Of a stretch of 64,000 bases of DNA, positions 36,806-48,820 are shown in pieces. The first letter of the stretch is position 1. Each line of letters opens with the position of its first letter. Under the pieces are notes generated by a model that did no database searches, was not told where the DNA came from, and worked only from the letters and a program-made list of their open reading frames with translations. The stretch lies in the NCBI GenBank assembly GCA_030998225.1, contig JAPYXD010000679.1:1364001-1428000 (forward strand). Reading direction: 5' to 3'. This stretch comes from Diplolepis rosae (taxonomy: Eukaryota; Arthropoda; Insecta; Hymenoptera; Diplolepididae). A program made the position numbers and the translations under genes.

Positions 36806-38684
36806 AATGCAATCAAAAAGCAAAGTCTTTTTTTATTTCATGTTCTTAGTTTTCAAGATAATTTAAAGAGTTTGTGCACAAATGGCTTCCCAGGGTCAAA
36901 CTTTCCTAATTTTGGTTTCGCCCCGCAAACTCAAATTTTAATCTATATTTTTATTAATGTAGCACAATCTGACTGCAATCAAAAACCAAAGTCTTTTTCT
37001 GCGCCACATTCTTAGTTTTCGAGATAATTCAACGAGTTTGTCAACAAATGGCTTCCCTGGGTCAAACTTTCCTAATTTTGGTTTCGACCCGGAAACTCAA
37101 ATTTTAATTTATATTTTCATTAATGTAACACAACGTGACTACAATAAAAAAACAAAGTCTTTTCTTAGTTCATGTTCTTAGATTTCAAGATAATTTAAAG
37201 AGTTTGTCAACAAATGGCTTCCCTGGGTCAAACTTTCCTAATTTTGGTTTCGCCCCGCAAACTCAAATTTTAATTTATATTTTTATTAATGTAGCACAAT
37301 CTGACTGCAATCAAAAACCAAAGTCCTTTTTTGCGCCACATTCTTATTTTTCGAGATAATTCAACGAGTTTGGCAACAAATGGCTTCCCTGTCTAAATAT
37401 TTCTTATTTTCGTTTCACTCCGCAAACTCAAGTTTTAATTTATATTTTCATTAATGTAGGACAACGTGACTGTAATGAAAAACCAATGTCTTTTATGCGC
37501 CACGTTCTTAGTTTTTAGATAATTCAAAGAGTTTTTCCAGAAATGGGTTCCCGGTGTGAAAGTTTCTTAATTTTGGTTTCGCCCCGCAAACTCAAATTTC
37601 AATTTATATTTTTGTTAATGTAGCACAATCTGACTGCAATCAAAAACCAAAGTCTTTTTTTGCGCCACATTCTTAGTTTTCGAGATAATTCAACGAGTTT
37701 GTCAACAAATGGCTTCCCCGTGTCAAACTTTCCTAATTTTGGTTTCGACCCGGAAACTCAATTTTTAATTTATATTTTCATTAATGTAACACAACGTGAC
37801 TACAATCAAAAAACAAAGTCTTTTCTTATTTCATGTTCTTAGATTTCAATATAATTTAAAGAGTTTGTCAACAAATGGCTTCCCTGGTTCAAACTAACCT
37901 AATTTTGGTTTCTCCCCGCAAACTCAAATTTTAATTTATATTTTTATTAGTGTAGCACAATATGACTGCAATCTAAAACCAAAGTCCTTTTTTGCGCCAC
38001 ATTCTTAGTTTTCGAGATAATTCAACGAGTTTGTCAACAAATGGCTTCCCTGGGTCAAACTTTCCTAATTTTGGTTTCGACCCGGAAACTCAAATTTTAA
38101 TTTATATTTTCATTAATGTAACACAACATGACTACAATAAAAAAACAAAGTCTTTTCTTAGTTCATGTTCTTAGTTTTCAAGATAATTTAAAGAGTTTGT
38201 CAACAAATGGCTTCCCTGGGTCAAACTTTCCTAATTTTGGTTTCGCCCCGCAAACTCAAATTTTAATTTATATTTTTATTAATGTAGCACAATCTGACTG
38301 CAATCAAAAACCAAAGTCCTTTTTTGCGCCACATTCTTATTTTTCGAGATAATTCAACGAGTTTGGCAACAAATGGCTTCCCTGTCTAAATATTTCTTAT
38401 TTTCGTTTCACCCCGCAAACTGAAATTTTAATTTATATTTTCATTAATGTAACACAACGTGACTACAATAAAAAAACAAAGTCTTTTTTTACTTCATGTT
38501 CTTAGATTTCAAGATAATTTAAAGAGTTTGTCAACAAATGGCTTCCCTGGGTCAAACTTTCCTAATTTTGGTTTCGACTCGGAAACTCAAATTTTAATTT
38601 ATATTTTCATTAATGTAACACAACGTGACTGCAATAAAAAAACAAAGTCTTTTCTTAGTTCATGTTCTTAGATTTCAAGATAAT

Positions 38685-39398
38685 TTAAAGAGTTTGTCAA
38701 CAAATGGCTTCCCTGGGTCAAACTTTCCTAATTTTGGTTTCTCCCCACAAACTCAAATTTTAATTTATATTTTTATTAGTGTAGCACAACGTGGCTGCAA
38801 TCAAAAACCAGAGTCTTTTTTCATGCCACGTTATTAGTTTTCGAGGTAATTCAACGAGTTTGGCAACAAATGGCTTCCCTGTCTAAATATTTCTTATTTT
38901 CGTTTCACTCCGCAAACTCAAGTTTTAATTTATATTTTCATTAATGTAGCACAACGTGACTGTAATGAAAAACCAAAGTCTTTTTTGCGCCACGTTCTTA
39001 GTTTTCGAGATAATTCAAAGAGTTTTTCCAGGAATGGCTTCCCCGTGTGAAACTTTGTTAATTTTGGTTTCGCTCCGCAAACTAGAATTTTAATTAATAT
39101 TTTTATTAATGTAGCTCAATGTGACTGCAGTCAAAAACCAAAGTCTTTTTTTACGCCACGTTCTTAGTTTTCGAGATTATTCAAAGAGTTTTTCCAGAAA
39201 TGTCTTCCCGGTGTGAAACATTGTTAATTTTGGTTTCGCTCCGCAAACTGAAATTTTAATTTATATTTTCATTAATGTAACACAACGTGACTACAATAAA
39301 AAAACAAAGTCTTTTTTTACTTCATGTTCTTAGATTTCAAGATAATTTAAAGAGTTTGTCAACAAATGGCTTCCCTGGCTCAAAAATTCATAATTTTG
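38685..39398 (+). repeat. Four-copy module, copy 4
   Basis: Corresponds to 30391-31104 at offset 8294 (TTTCGAGGTAATTC at 38843, CAAAAATTCATAATTTTGG near 39381, matched at 31087). It lacks the GTTAATTGTGG change that the other three share, so it is either older or has been converted back. Confidence 0.8.
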
Positions 39399-39699
39399 GA
39401 TTCGCCCGCAAACTCAAATTTTTATTCATATTTTTATTAATGTAGCACAACGTGACTGCAATGAACAACCAAAGTATTTTTTGCGCCACGTTCTTAGTGT
39501 TCGAGATTATTCAAAGAGTTTTTCCAGAAATGGCTTCCCCGTGTCAAACTTAGTTAATTTTGGTTTCGCTCCACAATCTCAAATTTTAATTTACATTTTT
39601 ATAAATGTATCACAACGTGACTGCAATCACAAAACAAAGTCTTTTTTTATTTCATTTCCTTAGTTTCCAAGATAATTTAAAGAGTTTGTCAACAAATGG

Positions 39700-41950
39700 C
39701 TTCCCTGGGTCAAACTTTCCTAATTTTGGTTTCGCCCCACACATTCAAATTTTAATTCATATTTTTATTAATGTAGAACAATATGACTGCAATTAAAAAC
39801 CAAAGTTTGTCTTTGCGCCACGTTCTTATTTTTTCAGATAATTCAACGAGTTTGTCAACAAATGGCTTCCCTGGGTCAAAGTTTCCTAATTTTGGTTTCG
39901 CCCCACAAATTCAAATTTTAATTCATATTTTTATTAATGTAGAACAATATGACTGCAATCAAAAACCAAAGTCTTTTTCTGCGCCACATTCTTAGTTTTC
40001 GAGATAATTCAACGAGTTTGTCAACAAATGGCTTCCCTGGGTCAAAGTTTCCTAATTTTGGTTTCGCTCCGCAAACTTGAATTTTAATTAATATTTTTAT
40101 TAATGTAGTACAACGTGACTGCAATAAAAAACCAAAGTCTTGTTTTGCTCCACGTTCTTTGTTTTCGAGATAATTCAAAGAGTTTTTCCAGAAATGGCTT
40201 CCCCGTGTCAAACTTTGTTAATTTTGGTTTCGCTCCGCAAACTGAAATTTTAATTTATAATTTTATTAATGTAGCACAGTGTGACTGCAATCAAAAACCA
40301 AAGTCTTTTTCTGCGCCACATTCTTAGTTTTCGAGATAATTCAACGAGTTTGTCAAAAAATGGCTTCCCTGGGTCAAAGTTTCCTAATTTTGGTTTCGCT
40401 CCGGAAAATTAAATTTTAATTAATATTTTCATTAATGTAGAAAAAGGTGACTGCAATCAAAAACCAAAGTCTTTTTTTGCGCCACGTTCTCAGTTTTCAA
40501 AATAATTCAAAGAGTTTTTCCAGAAATGGCTTCCCCGTGTGAAACTTTCTTAATTTTGGTTTCGCTCCGCAAACTCAAATTTTAATTAATATTTTTATTA
40601 ATGTAGCACAATGCGACTGCAATCAAAAACCAAAGTCTTTTTTTGCGCCACGTTCTTAGTTTTCGAGATAATTCAACGAGTTTGGCAACAAATGGCTTCG
40701 CTGTGTCAATATTTCCTAATTTTCGTTTCGCCCCACAAACTCAAATTCTAATTTATATTTTTATTAATGTAGCAGAACGTGACTGCAATCAAAAACCAAA
40801 GTCTTTTTTTATTTCATTTTCTTAGTTTCCAAGACAATTTAAAGAGTTTGTCAACAAACGGGTTCCCTGGGTCAAACTTTGTTAATTTTGGTTTCGCTCC
40901 GCAATCACAAGTTTTAATTTATATTTTTATTAGTGTAGCACAACGTGACTGCAATCAAAATCCAAAGCCTGTTTTCATGCCACGTTCTTAGTTTTAGAGA
41001 TAATTCAACGAGTGTGGCAACAAATGGCTTCCCTGTGTCAATATTTCCTAATTTTCGTTTCACTCCGCAAACTCAAGTTTTAATTTATATTTTCATTAAT
41101 GTAGAAAAAGGTGACTGCAATCAAAAACCAAAGTCTTTTTTTGCGCCACGTTCTCAGTTTTCAAAATAATTCAAAGAGTTTTTCCAGAAATGGCTTCCCC
41201 GTGTGAAACTTTGTTAATTTTGGTTTCGCTCCGCAAACTCAAATTTTAATTAATATTTTTATTAATGTAGCACAATGTGACTGCAATCAAGAATCAAAGT
41301 CTTGTTTTATTTTATTTTCTTCGTTTTCAAGATAATTTAAAGAATTTGTCAACAAATGGCTTCACTGTGTCAAAATATCATAATTTTGGTTTCGCCCCGC
41401 AAACTCAAATTTTCATTAATATTCTTAATAATATAGCACAGCTTGACTGCAATCAAAAACCAAAGTCTTTTTTGCGCCAAATTCTTAGTTTTCGAGATAA
41501 TTCAACGAGTTTGTCAACAAATGGCTTCCCTGTGTCAAACTTTCCTAATTTTGGTTTCGCCCCGCAAACTCAAATTTTAATTTATATTTTCATGAATGTA
41601 GCTCAACGTTACTGCAATCAAAAACCAAAGCCTTTTTTCTCGCCACGTTCTTAGTTTTCGAGATTATTCGAAGAGTTTTTCCAGAAATGGCTTCCCCGTG
41701 TCAAACTTTGTTAATTTTGGTTTCGCTCCGCAAACTGAAATTTTAATTAATATTTTTATTAATGTGGCACAACGTGACGGCAATCAAAAACCAAAGTCTT
41801 GTTTTGTTCCACGTTCTTAGTTTTCGAGATAATTCAAAGTGTTTTTCCAGAAATGTCTTCCCTGGGTCTAACTTTGTTAATTTTCGTTTCGCTCCGCAAT
41901 CTCAAGTTTTAATTTATATTTTTATTAGTGTAGCACAACGTGACTGCAAT
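39700..41950 (+). repeat. 2.25-kb segmental duplication, copy 1 (offset 5805)
   Basis: About 13-14 units matching 45505-47755 at constant offset 5805, which is 35 units minus five bases. Shared rare forms include AACAAACGGGTTCCC near 40853, CAAAGCCTGTTTTCATGCC near 40973 and CACAGCTTGACTGC near 41439. Differences are few, for example AAAATATCATAATTTTGG here against AAACTTTCCTAATTTTGG there. Confidence 0.9.
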
Positions 41951-42019
41951 CAAAATCCAGAGTCTTTTTTCATGCCATGTTCTTAGTTTTCGAGATAATT
42001 CGACGAGTTTGTCAACAAA

Positions 42020-42770
42020 TGGCTTCCCTGGGTCAAACTTTCCTAATTTTGGTTTCGCCCCGCAAACTCAAATTTTAATTAATATTTTTATTAATGTAGC
42101 ACAACGTGACTGCAATTAAAAACCAAAGTCTTGTTTTGCTCCACGTTCTTTGTTTTCGAGATAATTCAAAGAGTTTTTCCAGAAATGGCTTCCCCGTGTC
42201 AAACTTTGTTAATTTTGGTTTCGCTCCGCAAACTCAAATTTTAATTCATATTTTTATGAATGTAGCACAATGTGACTGCAATCAAAATCCAAAGTCTTTT
42301 TTGAGCCACGTCATTAGATTTCAAGATACTTTACAGAGTTTTTCCAGAAATGGCTTCCCCGTGTCAAACTTTGTTAATTTTGGTTTCGTTCCGCAAACTG
42401 AAATTTTAATTCATATTTTTATTAGTGTAGCACAACGTGACTGCAATCAAAAACCAAAGTATTTTTTCTCGCCACGTTCTTAGTTTTCGAGATAATTCAA
42501 CGAGTTTGTCAACAAATGGCTTCCCTGGGTCAAACTTTCCTAATTTTGGTTTCGCCCCGCAAACTACAATTTTAATTCATATTTTTATTAATGTAGTACA
42601 ACGTGTCTGCAATTAAAAACCAAAGTCTTTTTTTGCGCCACGTCCTTAGTTTTCCAGATTATTCAAAGAGTTTTTCGAGAAATGGCTTCCCCGCGTCAAA
42701 CTTTGTTAATTTTGGTTTCGCTCCGCAATCTCAAGTTTTAATTTATATTTTTATTAATTTAGCACAACGT
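42020..42770 (+). repeat. 0.75-kb segmental duplication, copy 1 (offset 6801)
   Basis: Continues the 2.25-kb duplication, but at an offset of 6801 bp instead of 5805. Shared forms include GAGCCACGTCATTAG near 42304, GATACTTTACAGAG, and TTTTTCGAGAAATGGC with CCGCGTCAAAC near 42672. The offset jump of 996 bp equals exactly six units. Confidence 0.88.
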
Positions 42771-42819
42771 GACTGCAATCAAAAACAAAGTCTTTTTTTA
42801 TTTCATTTTCTTAGTTTCC

Positions 42820-43700
42820 GAGATAATTCAACGAGTTTGTCAACAAATGGCTTCCCTGGGTCAAACTTTCCTAATTTTGGTTTCGCCCCGCAAACTACAA
42901 TTTTAATTCATATTTTTATTAATGTAGTACAACGTGAAGGCAATCAAAAACCAAAGTCTTTCTGTGCGCCAAGTTCTTAGCTTTCGAGATAATTCAACGA
43001 GTTTTTCAACAAATGGCTTCCCTGGGTCAAACTTTCCTAATTTTGGTTTCGCACCGCAAAATTAAATTTTAATTAATATTCTTATTAATGTAGCACAATG
43101 TGACTGCAATCAAAAACCAAAGTCTTTTTTGCGCCACATTCTTAGTTTTCGAGATAATTCAACGAGTTTGTCAACAAATGGCTTCCCTGGGACAAAGGTT
43201 CCTAATTTTGCTTCGCTCCGCAAACTTAAATTTTAATAAATATTTTTATTAATGTAGCGCAACGTGACTGCAATAAAAAACCAACGTCCTTTTCTGCGTC
43301 ACATTCTTAGTTTTCGAGATAATTTAAAGAGTTTGTCAACAAATGGCTTCCCTGGGTCAAACTTTCCTAATTTTGGTTTCGCCCCACAGATTCAAATTTT
43401 AATTCATATTTTTATTAATGTAGAACAATATGACTGCAATTAAAAACCAAAGTTTGTCTTTGAGCCACGTTCTTATTTTTTCAGATAATTCAACGAGTTT
43501 TTCAACAAATGGCTTCCCTGGGTCAAAGTTTCCTAATTTTGGTTTCGCCCCACAAATTCCAATTTTAACTCATATTTTTATTAATGTAGAACAATATGAC
43601 TGCAATCAAAAACCAAAGTCTTTTTCTGCGCCACATTCTTAGTTTTCGAGATAATTCAACGAGTTTGTCAACAAATGGCTTCCCTGGGTCAAAGTTTCCT
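42820..43700 (+). repeat. Thirteen-unit higher-order repeat, copy 1 (2156-2158 bp)
   Basis: About five units here recur at 44976-45858. Both carry CAACGTGAAGGCAATC (42931 and 45087) and GCACCGCAAAATTAAATT (43051 and 45207), forms not seen elsewhere. The offset rises from 2156 to 2158 because this copy lost two bases at ATTTTGCTTCGC near 43206. Confidence 0.87.
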
Positions 43701-44975
43701 AATATTGGTTTCGCTCCGCAAACTCAAATTTTAATTAATATTTTTAATAATGTAGCAAAACGTGACTGCAATAAAAAACCAAAGTCTTGTTTTGCTCCAC
43801 GTTCTTTGTTTTCGAGATAATTCAAAGAGTTTTTCCAGAAATGGCTTCCCCGTGTCAAACTTTGTTAATTTTGGTTTCGCTCCGCAAACTGAAATTTTAA
43901 TTTATAATTTTATTAATGTAGCACAACGTGACTGCAATCAAAAACCAAAGTCTTTTTCTGCGCCACATTCTTAGTTTTCGAGATAATTCAACGAGTTTGT
44001 CAAAAAATGGCTTCCCTGGGTCAAAGTTTCCTAATATTGGTTTCGCTCGGCAAACTCAAATTTTAATTAATATTTTTATTTATGTAGCACAACGTAGCTG
44101 CAATAAAAAAATAAAGTCTTTTTTTGCTCCACGTTCTTAGTTTTCGAGATAATTCAAAGAGTTTTTCCAGAAATGGCTTCCCCGTGTCAAACTTAGTTAA
44201 TTTTGGTTTCGCTCCACAAACTCAAATTTTAATTAATATTTTTATTAATGTAGCACAACGTGACTGCAGTAAAAAATCAAAGTCTTTTTTTGCGCCAAGT
44301 TCTTAGTTTTCGAGATAATTCAAAAACATTTTCCAGAAATGGCTTCCCCGTGTCAAACTTTGTAAATTTTGGTTTCGCTCCGCAATCTCAAATTTTAATT
44401 TATATTTTTATTAATGTAGCACAACGTGACTGCAATCACAAAACAAAGTCTTTTTTTATTTCATTTCCTTAGTTTCCAAGATAATTTAAAGAGTTTGTCA
44501 ACAAATGGATTCCCTGGGTCAAATTTTCCTAATTTTGGTTTCGCCCCACAGATTCAAATTTTAATTCATATTTTTATTAATGTAGAACAATATGACTGCA
44601 ATTAAAAACCAAAGTTTGTCTTTGCGCCACGTTCTTATTTTTTCAGATAATTCAACGAGTTTTTCAACAAATGGCTTCCCTGGGTCAAAGTTTCCTAATT
44701 TTGGTTTCGCCCCACAAATTCCAATTTTAACTCATATTTTTATTAATGTAGAACAATATGACTGCAATCAAAAACCAAAGTCTTTTTCTGCGCCACATTC
44801 TTAGTTTTCGAGATAATTCAACGAGTTTGTCAACAAATGGCTTCCCTGGGTCAAAGTTTCCTAATATTGGTTTCGCTCCGCAAACTTGAATTTTAATTAA
44901 TATTTTTATTAATGTAGTACACCGTGACTGCAATAAAAAACCAAAGTCTTGTTTTGCTCGACGTTCTTTGTTTGC

Positions 44976-45858
44976 GAGATAATTCAACGAGTTTTTCAAC
45001 AAATGGCTTCCCTGGGTCAAACTTTCCTAATTTTGGTTTCGCCCCGCAAACTACAATTTTAATTCATATTTTTATTAATGTAGTACAACGTGAAGGCAAT
45101 CAAAAACCAAAGTCTTTCTTTGAGCCACGTTCTTAGTTTTCGAGATAATTCAACGAGTTTGTCAACAAATGGCTTCCCTTGGTCAAAGTTTCCTAATTTT
45201 GGTTTCGCACCGCAAAATTAAATTTTAATTAATATTCTTATTAATGTAGTACAATGTGACTGCAATCAAAAACCAAAGTCTTTCTTTGCGCCACATTCTT
45301 AGTTTTCGAGATAATTCAACGAGTTTGTCAACAAATGGCTTCCCTGGGACAAAGGTTCCTAATTTTGGTTTCGCTCCGCAAACTTAAATTTTAATAAATA
45401 TTTTTATTAATGTAGCACAACGTGACTGCAATAAAAAACCAACGTCCTTTTCTGCGTCACATTCTTAGTTTTCGAGATAATTTAAAGAGCTTGTAAACAA
45501 ATGGCTTCCCTGGGTCAAACTTTCCTAATTTTGGTTTCGCCCCACAGATTCAAATTTTAATTCATATTTTTATTAATGTAGAACAATATGACTGCAATTA
45601 AAAACCAAAGTTTGTCTTTGCGCCACGTTCTTATTTTTTCAGATAATTCAACGAGTTTTTCAACAAATGGCTTCCCTGGGTCAAAGTTTCCTAATTTTGG
45701 TTTCGCCCCACAAATTCCAATTTTAACTCATATTTTTATTAATGTAGAACAATATGACTGCAATCAAAAACCAAAGTCTTTTTCTGCGCCACATTCTTAG
45801 TTTTCGAGATAATTCAACGAGTTTGTCAACAAATGGCTTCCCTGGGTCAAAGTTTCCT
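44976..45858 (+). repeat. Thirteen-unit higher-order repeat, copy 2 (2156-2158 bp)
   Basis: Second copy of 42820-43700. The related unit series starting near 43430, 44592 and 45588 (7 and 6 units apart) shows that shorter duplications are nested inside this period. Confidence 0.87.
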
Positions 45859-47755
45859 AATTTTGGTTTCGCTCCGCAAACTTGAATTTTAATTAATATT
45901 TTTATTAATGTAGTACAACGTGACTGCAATAAAAAACCAAAGTCTTGTTTTGCTCCACGTTCTTTGTTTTCGAGATAATTCAAAGAGTTTTTCCAGAAAT
46001 GGCTTCCCCGTGTCAAACTTTGTTAATTTTGGTTTCGCTCCGCAAACTGAAATTTTAATTCATAATTTTATTAATGTAGCACAGTGTGACTGCAATCAAA
46101 AACCAAAGTCTTTTTCTGCGCCACATTCTTAGTTTTCGAGATAATTCAACGAGTTTGTCAAAAAATAGCTTCCCTGGGTCAAAGTTTCCTAATTTTGGTT
46201 TCGCTCCGCAAACTCAAATTTTAATTTTTATTTTCATTAATGTAGAAAAAGGTGACTGCAATCAAAAACCAAAGTCTTTTTTTGCGCCACGTTCTCAGTT
46301 TTCAAAATAATTCAAAGAGTTTTTCCAGAAATGGCTTCCCCGTGTGAAACTTTCTTAATTTTGGTTTCGCTCCGCAAACTCAAATTTTAATTAATATTTT
46401 TATTAATGTAGCACAATGCGACTGCAATCAAAAACCAAAGTCTTTTTTTGCTCCACGTTCTTAGTTTTCGAGATAATTCAACGAGTTTGGCAACAAATGG
46501 CTTCGCTGTGTCAATATTTCCTAATTTTCGTTTCGCCCCACAAACTCAAATTCTAATTTATATTTTTATTAATGTAGCAGAACGTGACTGCAATCAAAAA
46601 CCAAAGTCTTTTTTTATTTCATTTTCTTAGTTTCCAAGACAATTTAAAGAGTTTGTCAACAAACGGGTTCCCTGGGTCAAACTTTGTTAATTTTGGTTTC
46701 GCTCCGCAATCACAAGTTTTAATTTATATTTTTATTAGTGTAGCACAACGTGACTGCAATCAAAATCCAAAGCCTGTTTTCATGCCACGTTCTTAGTTTT
46801 AGAGATAATTCAACGAGTGTGGCAACAAATGGCTTCCCTGTGTCAATATTTCCTAATTTTCGTTCCACTCCGCAAACTCAAGTTTTAATTTATATTTTCA
46901 TTAATGTAGAAAAAGGTGACTGCAATCAAAAACCAAAGTCTTTTTTTGCGCCACGTTCTCAGTTTTCAAAATAATTCAAAGAGTTTTTCCAGAAATGGCT
47001 TCCCCGTGTGAAACTTTGTTAATTTTGGTTTCGCTCCGCAAACTCAAATTTTAATTAATATTTTTATTAATGTAGCACAATGTGACTGCAATCAAGAATC
47101 AAAGTCTTGTTTTATTTTATTTTCTTCGTTTTCAAGATAATTTAAAGAATTTGTCAACAAATGGCTTCACTGTGTCAAACTTTCCTAATTTTGGTTTCGC
47201 CCCGCAAACTCAAATTTTCATTAATATTTTTAATAATATAGCACAGCTTGACTGCAATCAAAAACCAAAGTCTTTTTTGCGCCAAATTCTTAGTTTTCGA
47301 GATAATTCAACGAGTTTGTCAACAAATGGCTTCCCTGTGTCAAACTTTCCTAATTTTGGTTTCGCCCCGCAAACTCAAATTTTAATTTATATTTTCATGA
47401 ATGTAGCACAACGTTACTGCAATCAAAAACCAAAGTCTTTTTTCTCGCCACGTTCTTAGTTTTCGAGATTATTCGAAGAGTTTTTCCAGAAATGGCTTCC
47501 CCGTGTCAAACTTTGTTAATTTTGGTTTCGCTCCGCAAACTGAAATTTTAATTAATATTTTTATTAATGTGGCACAACGTGACTGCAATCAAAAACCAAA
47601 GTCTTGTTTTGCTCCACGTTCTTTGTTTTCGAGATAATTCAAAGAGTTTTTCCAGAAATGGCTTCCCCGTGTCAAACTTTGTTAATTTTGGTTTCGCTCC
47701 GCAATCTCAAGTTTTAATTTATATTTTTATTAGTGTAGCACAACGTGACTGCAAT
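45505..47755 (+). repeat. 2.25-kb segmental duplication, copy 2 (offset 5805)
   Basis: Second copy of 39700-41950. It overlaps the end of the thirteen-unit repeat, so one stretch belongs to two duplication histories. After 47755 it departs from copy 1 into the inserted units at 47756-48820. Confidence 0.9.
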
Positions 47756-48820
47756 CACAAAGCAAAGTCTTTGTTTATTTCATGTTCTTAGTTTTAGAGA
47801 TAATTCAACGAGTGTGGCAACAAATGGCTTCCCTGTGTCAATATTTCCTAATTTTCGTTTCACTCCGCAAACTCAAGTTTTAATTTATATTTTCATTAAT
47901 GTAGAAAAAGGTGACTGCAATCAAAAACCAAAGTCTTTTTTTGCGCCACGTTCTCAGTTTTCAAAATAATTCAAAGAGTTTTTCCAGAAATGTCTTCCCC
48001 GTGTCAAACTTTGTTAATTTTGGTTTCGCTCCGCAATCTCAAATTTTAATTTATATTCTTATTAATGTAGCACAATGTGACTGCAATCAACAATCAAAAT
48101 CTTTTTATATTATAATTTCTTAGTTTTATAGATAATTTAAAGAGTTTGTCAACAAATGGCTTCCCTGTGTCAAACTATACTAATTTTCGTTTCGCCCCGC
48201 AAAATCAAATTTTCATTAATATTCTTAATAATATAGCACAGCTTGACTGCAATCAAAAACCAAAGACTTTCTTTGCGCCACGTTCTTAGTTTTCGAGATA
48301 ATTCAACGAGTTTGTCAACAAATGGCTTCCCTGGGTCAAACTTTCCTAATTTTGGTTTCGCCCCGCAACCTCAAATTTTAATTTGTATTTTTATTAGTGT
48401 AGCACAGCTTGGCTGCTATCAAAAACCAGAGTCTTGTTTTGCTCCACGTTCTTTGTTTTCGAGATAATTCAAAGAGTTTTTCCAGAAATGGCTTCCCCGT
48501 GTCAAACTTTGTAAATTTTGGTTTCGCTCCGCAATCTCAAGTTTTAATTTATATTTTTATTAATGTAGCACAACGTGACTGCAATCAAGAATCAAAATCT
48601 TTTTTTATTTTAATTTCTTCGTTTTCAAGATAATTTAAAGAGTTTGTCAACAAATGGCTTCCCTGTGTCAAACTTTCCTAATTTTGGTTTCGCCCCGCAA
48701 ACTCAAATTTTAATTTATATTTTCATGAATGTAGCTCAACGTTACTGCAATCAAAAACCAAAGTCCTTTTCCGCGCCACATTCTTAGTTTTCGAGATAAT
48801 TCAACGAGTTTGTCAACAAA
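47756..48820 (+). repeat. Six-unit insertion between duplicated blocks
   Basis: The first copy has only about 70 bp between its two matching blocks (41950-42020), while this copy has about 1065 bp, a difference of 996 bp or six units. The inserted units are mixed types, including GTAGAAAAAGGTGACTGC, CAACAATCAAAATC and CAAGAATCAAAATC variants, so they were not simply copied from their immediate neighbours. A loss of six units from the other copy would explain the same data. Confidence 0.8.

Larger units (their letters stand above)
27600..39560 (+). repeat. Domain 2: ACCCGG / TCTCCCCGC subfamily
   Basis: Variant composition changes here. Units with GTTTCGACCCGGAAACTC, GTTTCTCCCCGCAAAC, GATCCGGATACTC, GTAACACAACGTGACTAC and TTCATGTTCTTAGATTTC become frequent, and the GTTTTGCTCCACGTTCTTTG type common in domain 1 nearly disappears. 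An interval at about 34.2-35.5 kb is again domain-1-like. No gene or other element is present. The edges are estimated by eye from unit types. Confidence 0.72.

Noticed and set aside
39918..40211. 97-codon antisense frames, near-identical at 39918-40211, 44727-45020 and 45723-46016
   Set aside because: They lie on the reverse strand of ordinary monomers and recur only because the underlying block is duplicated.
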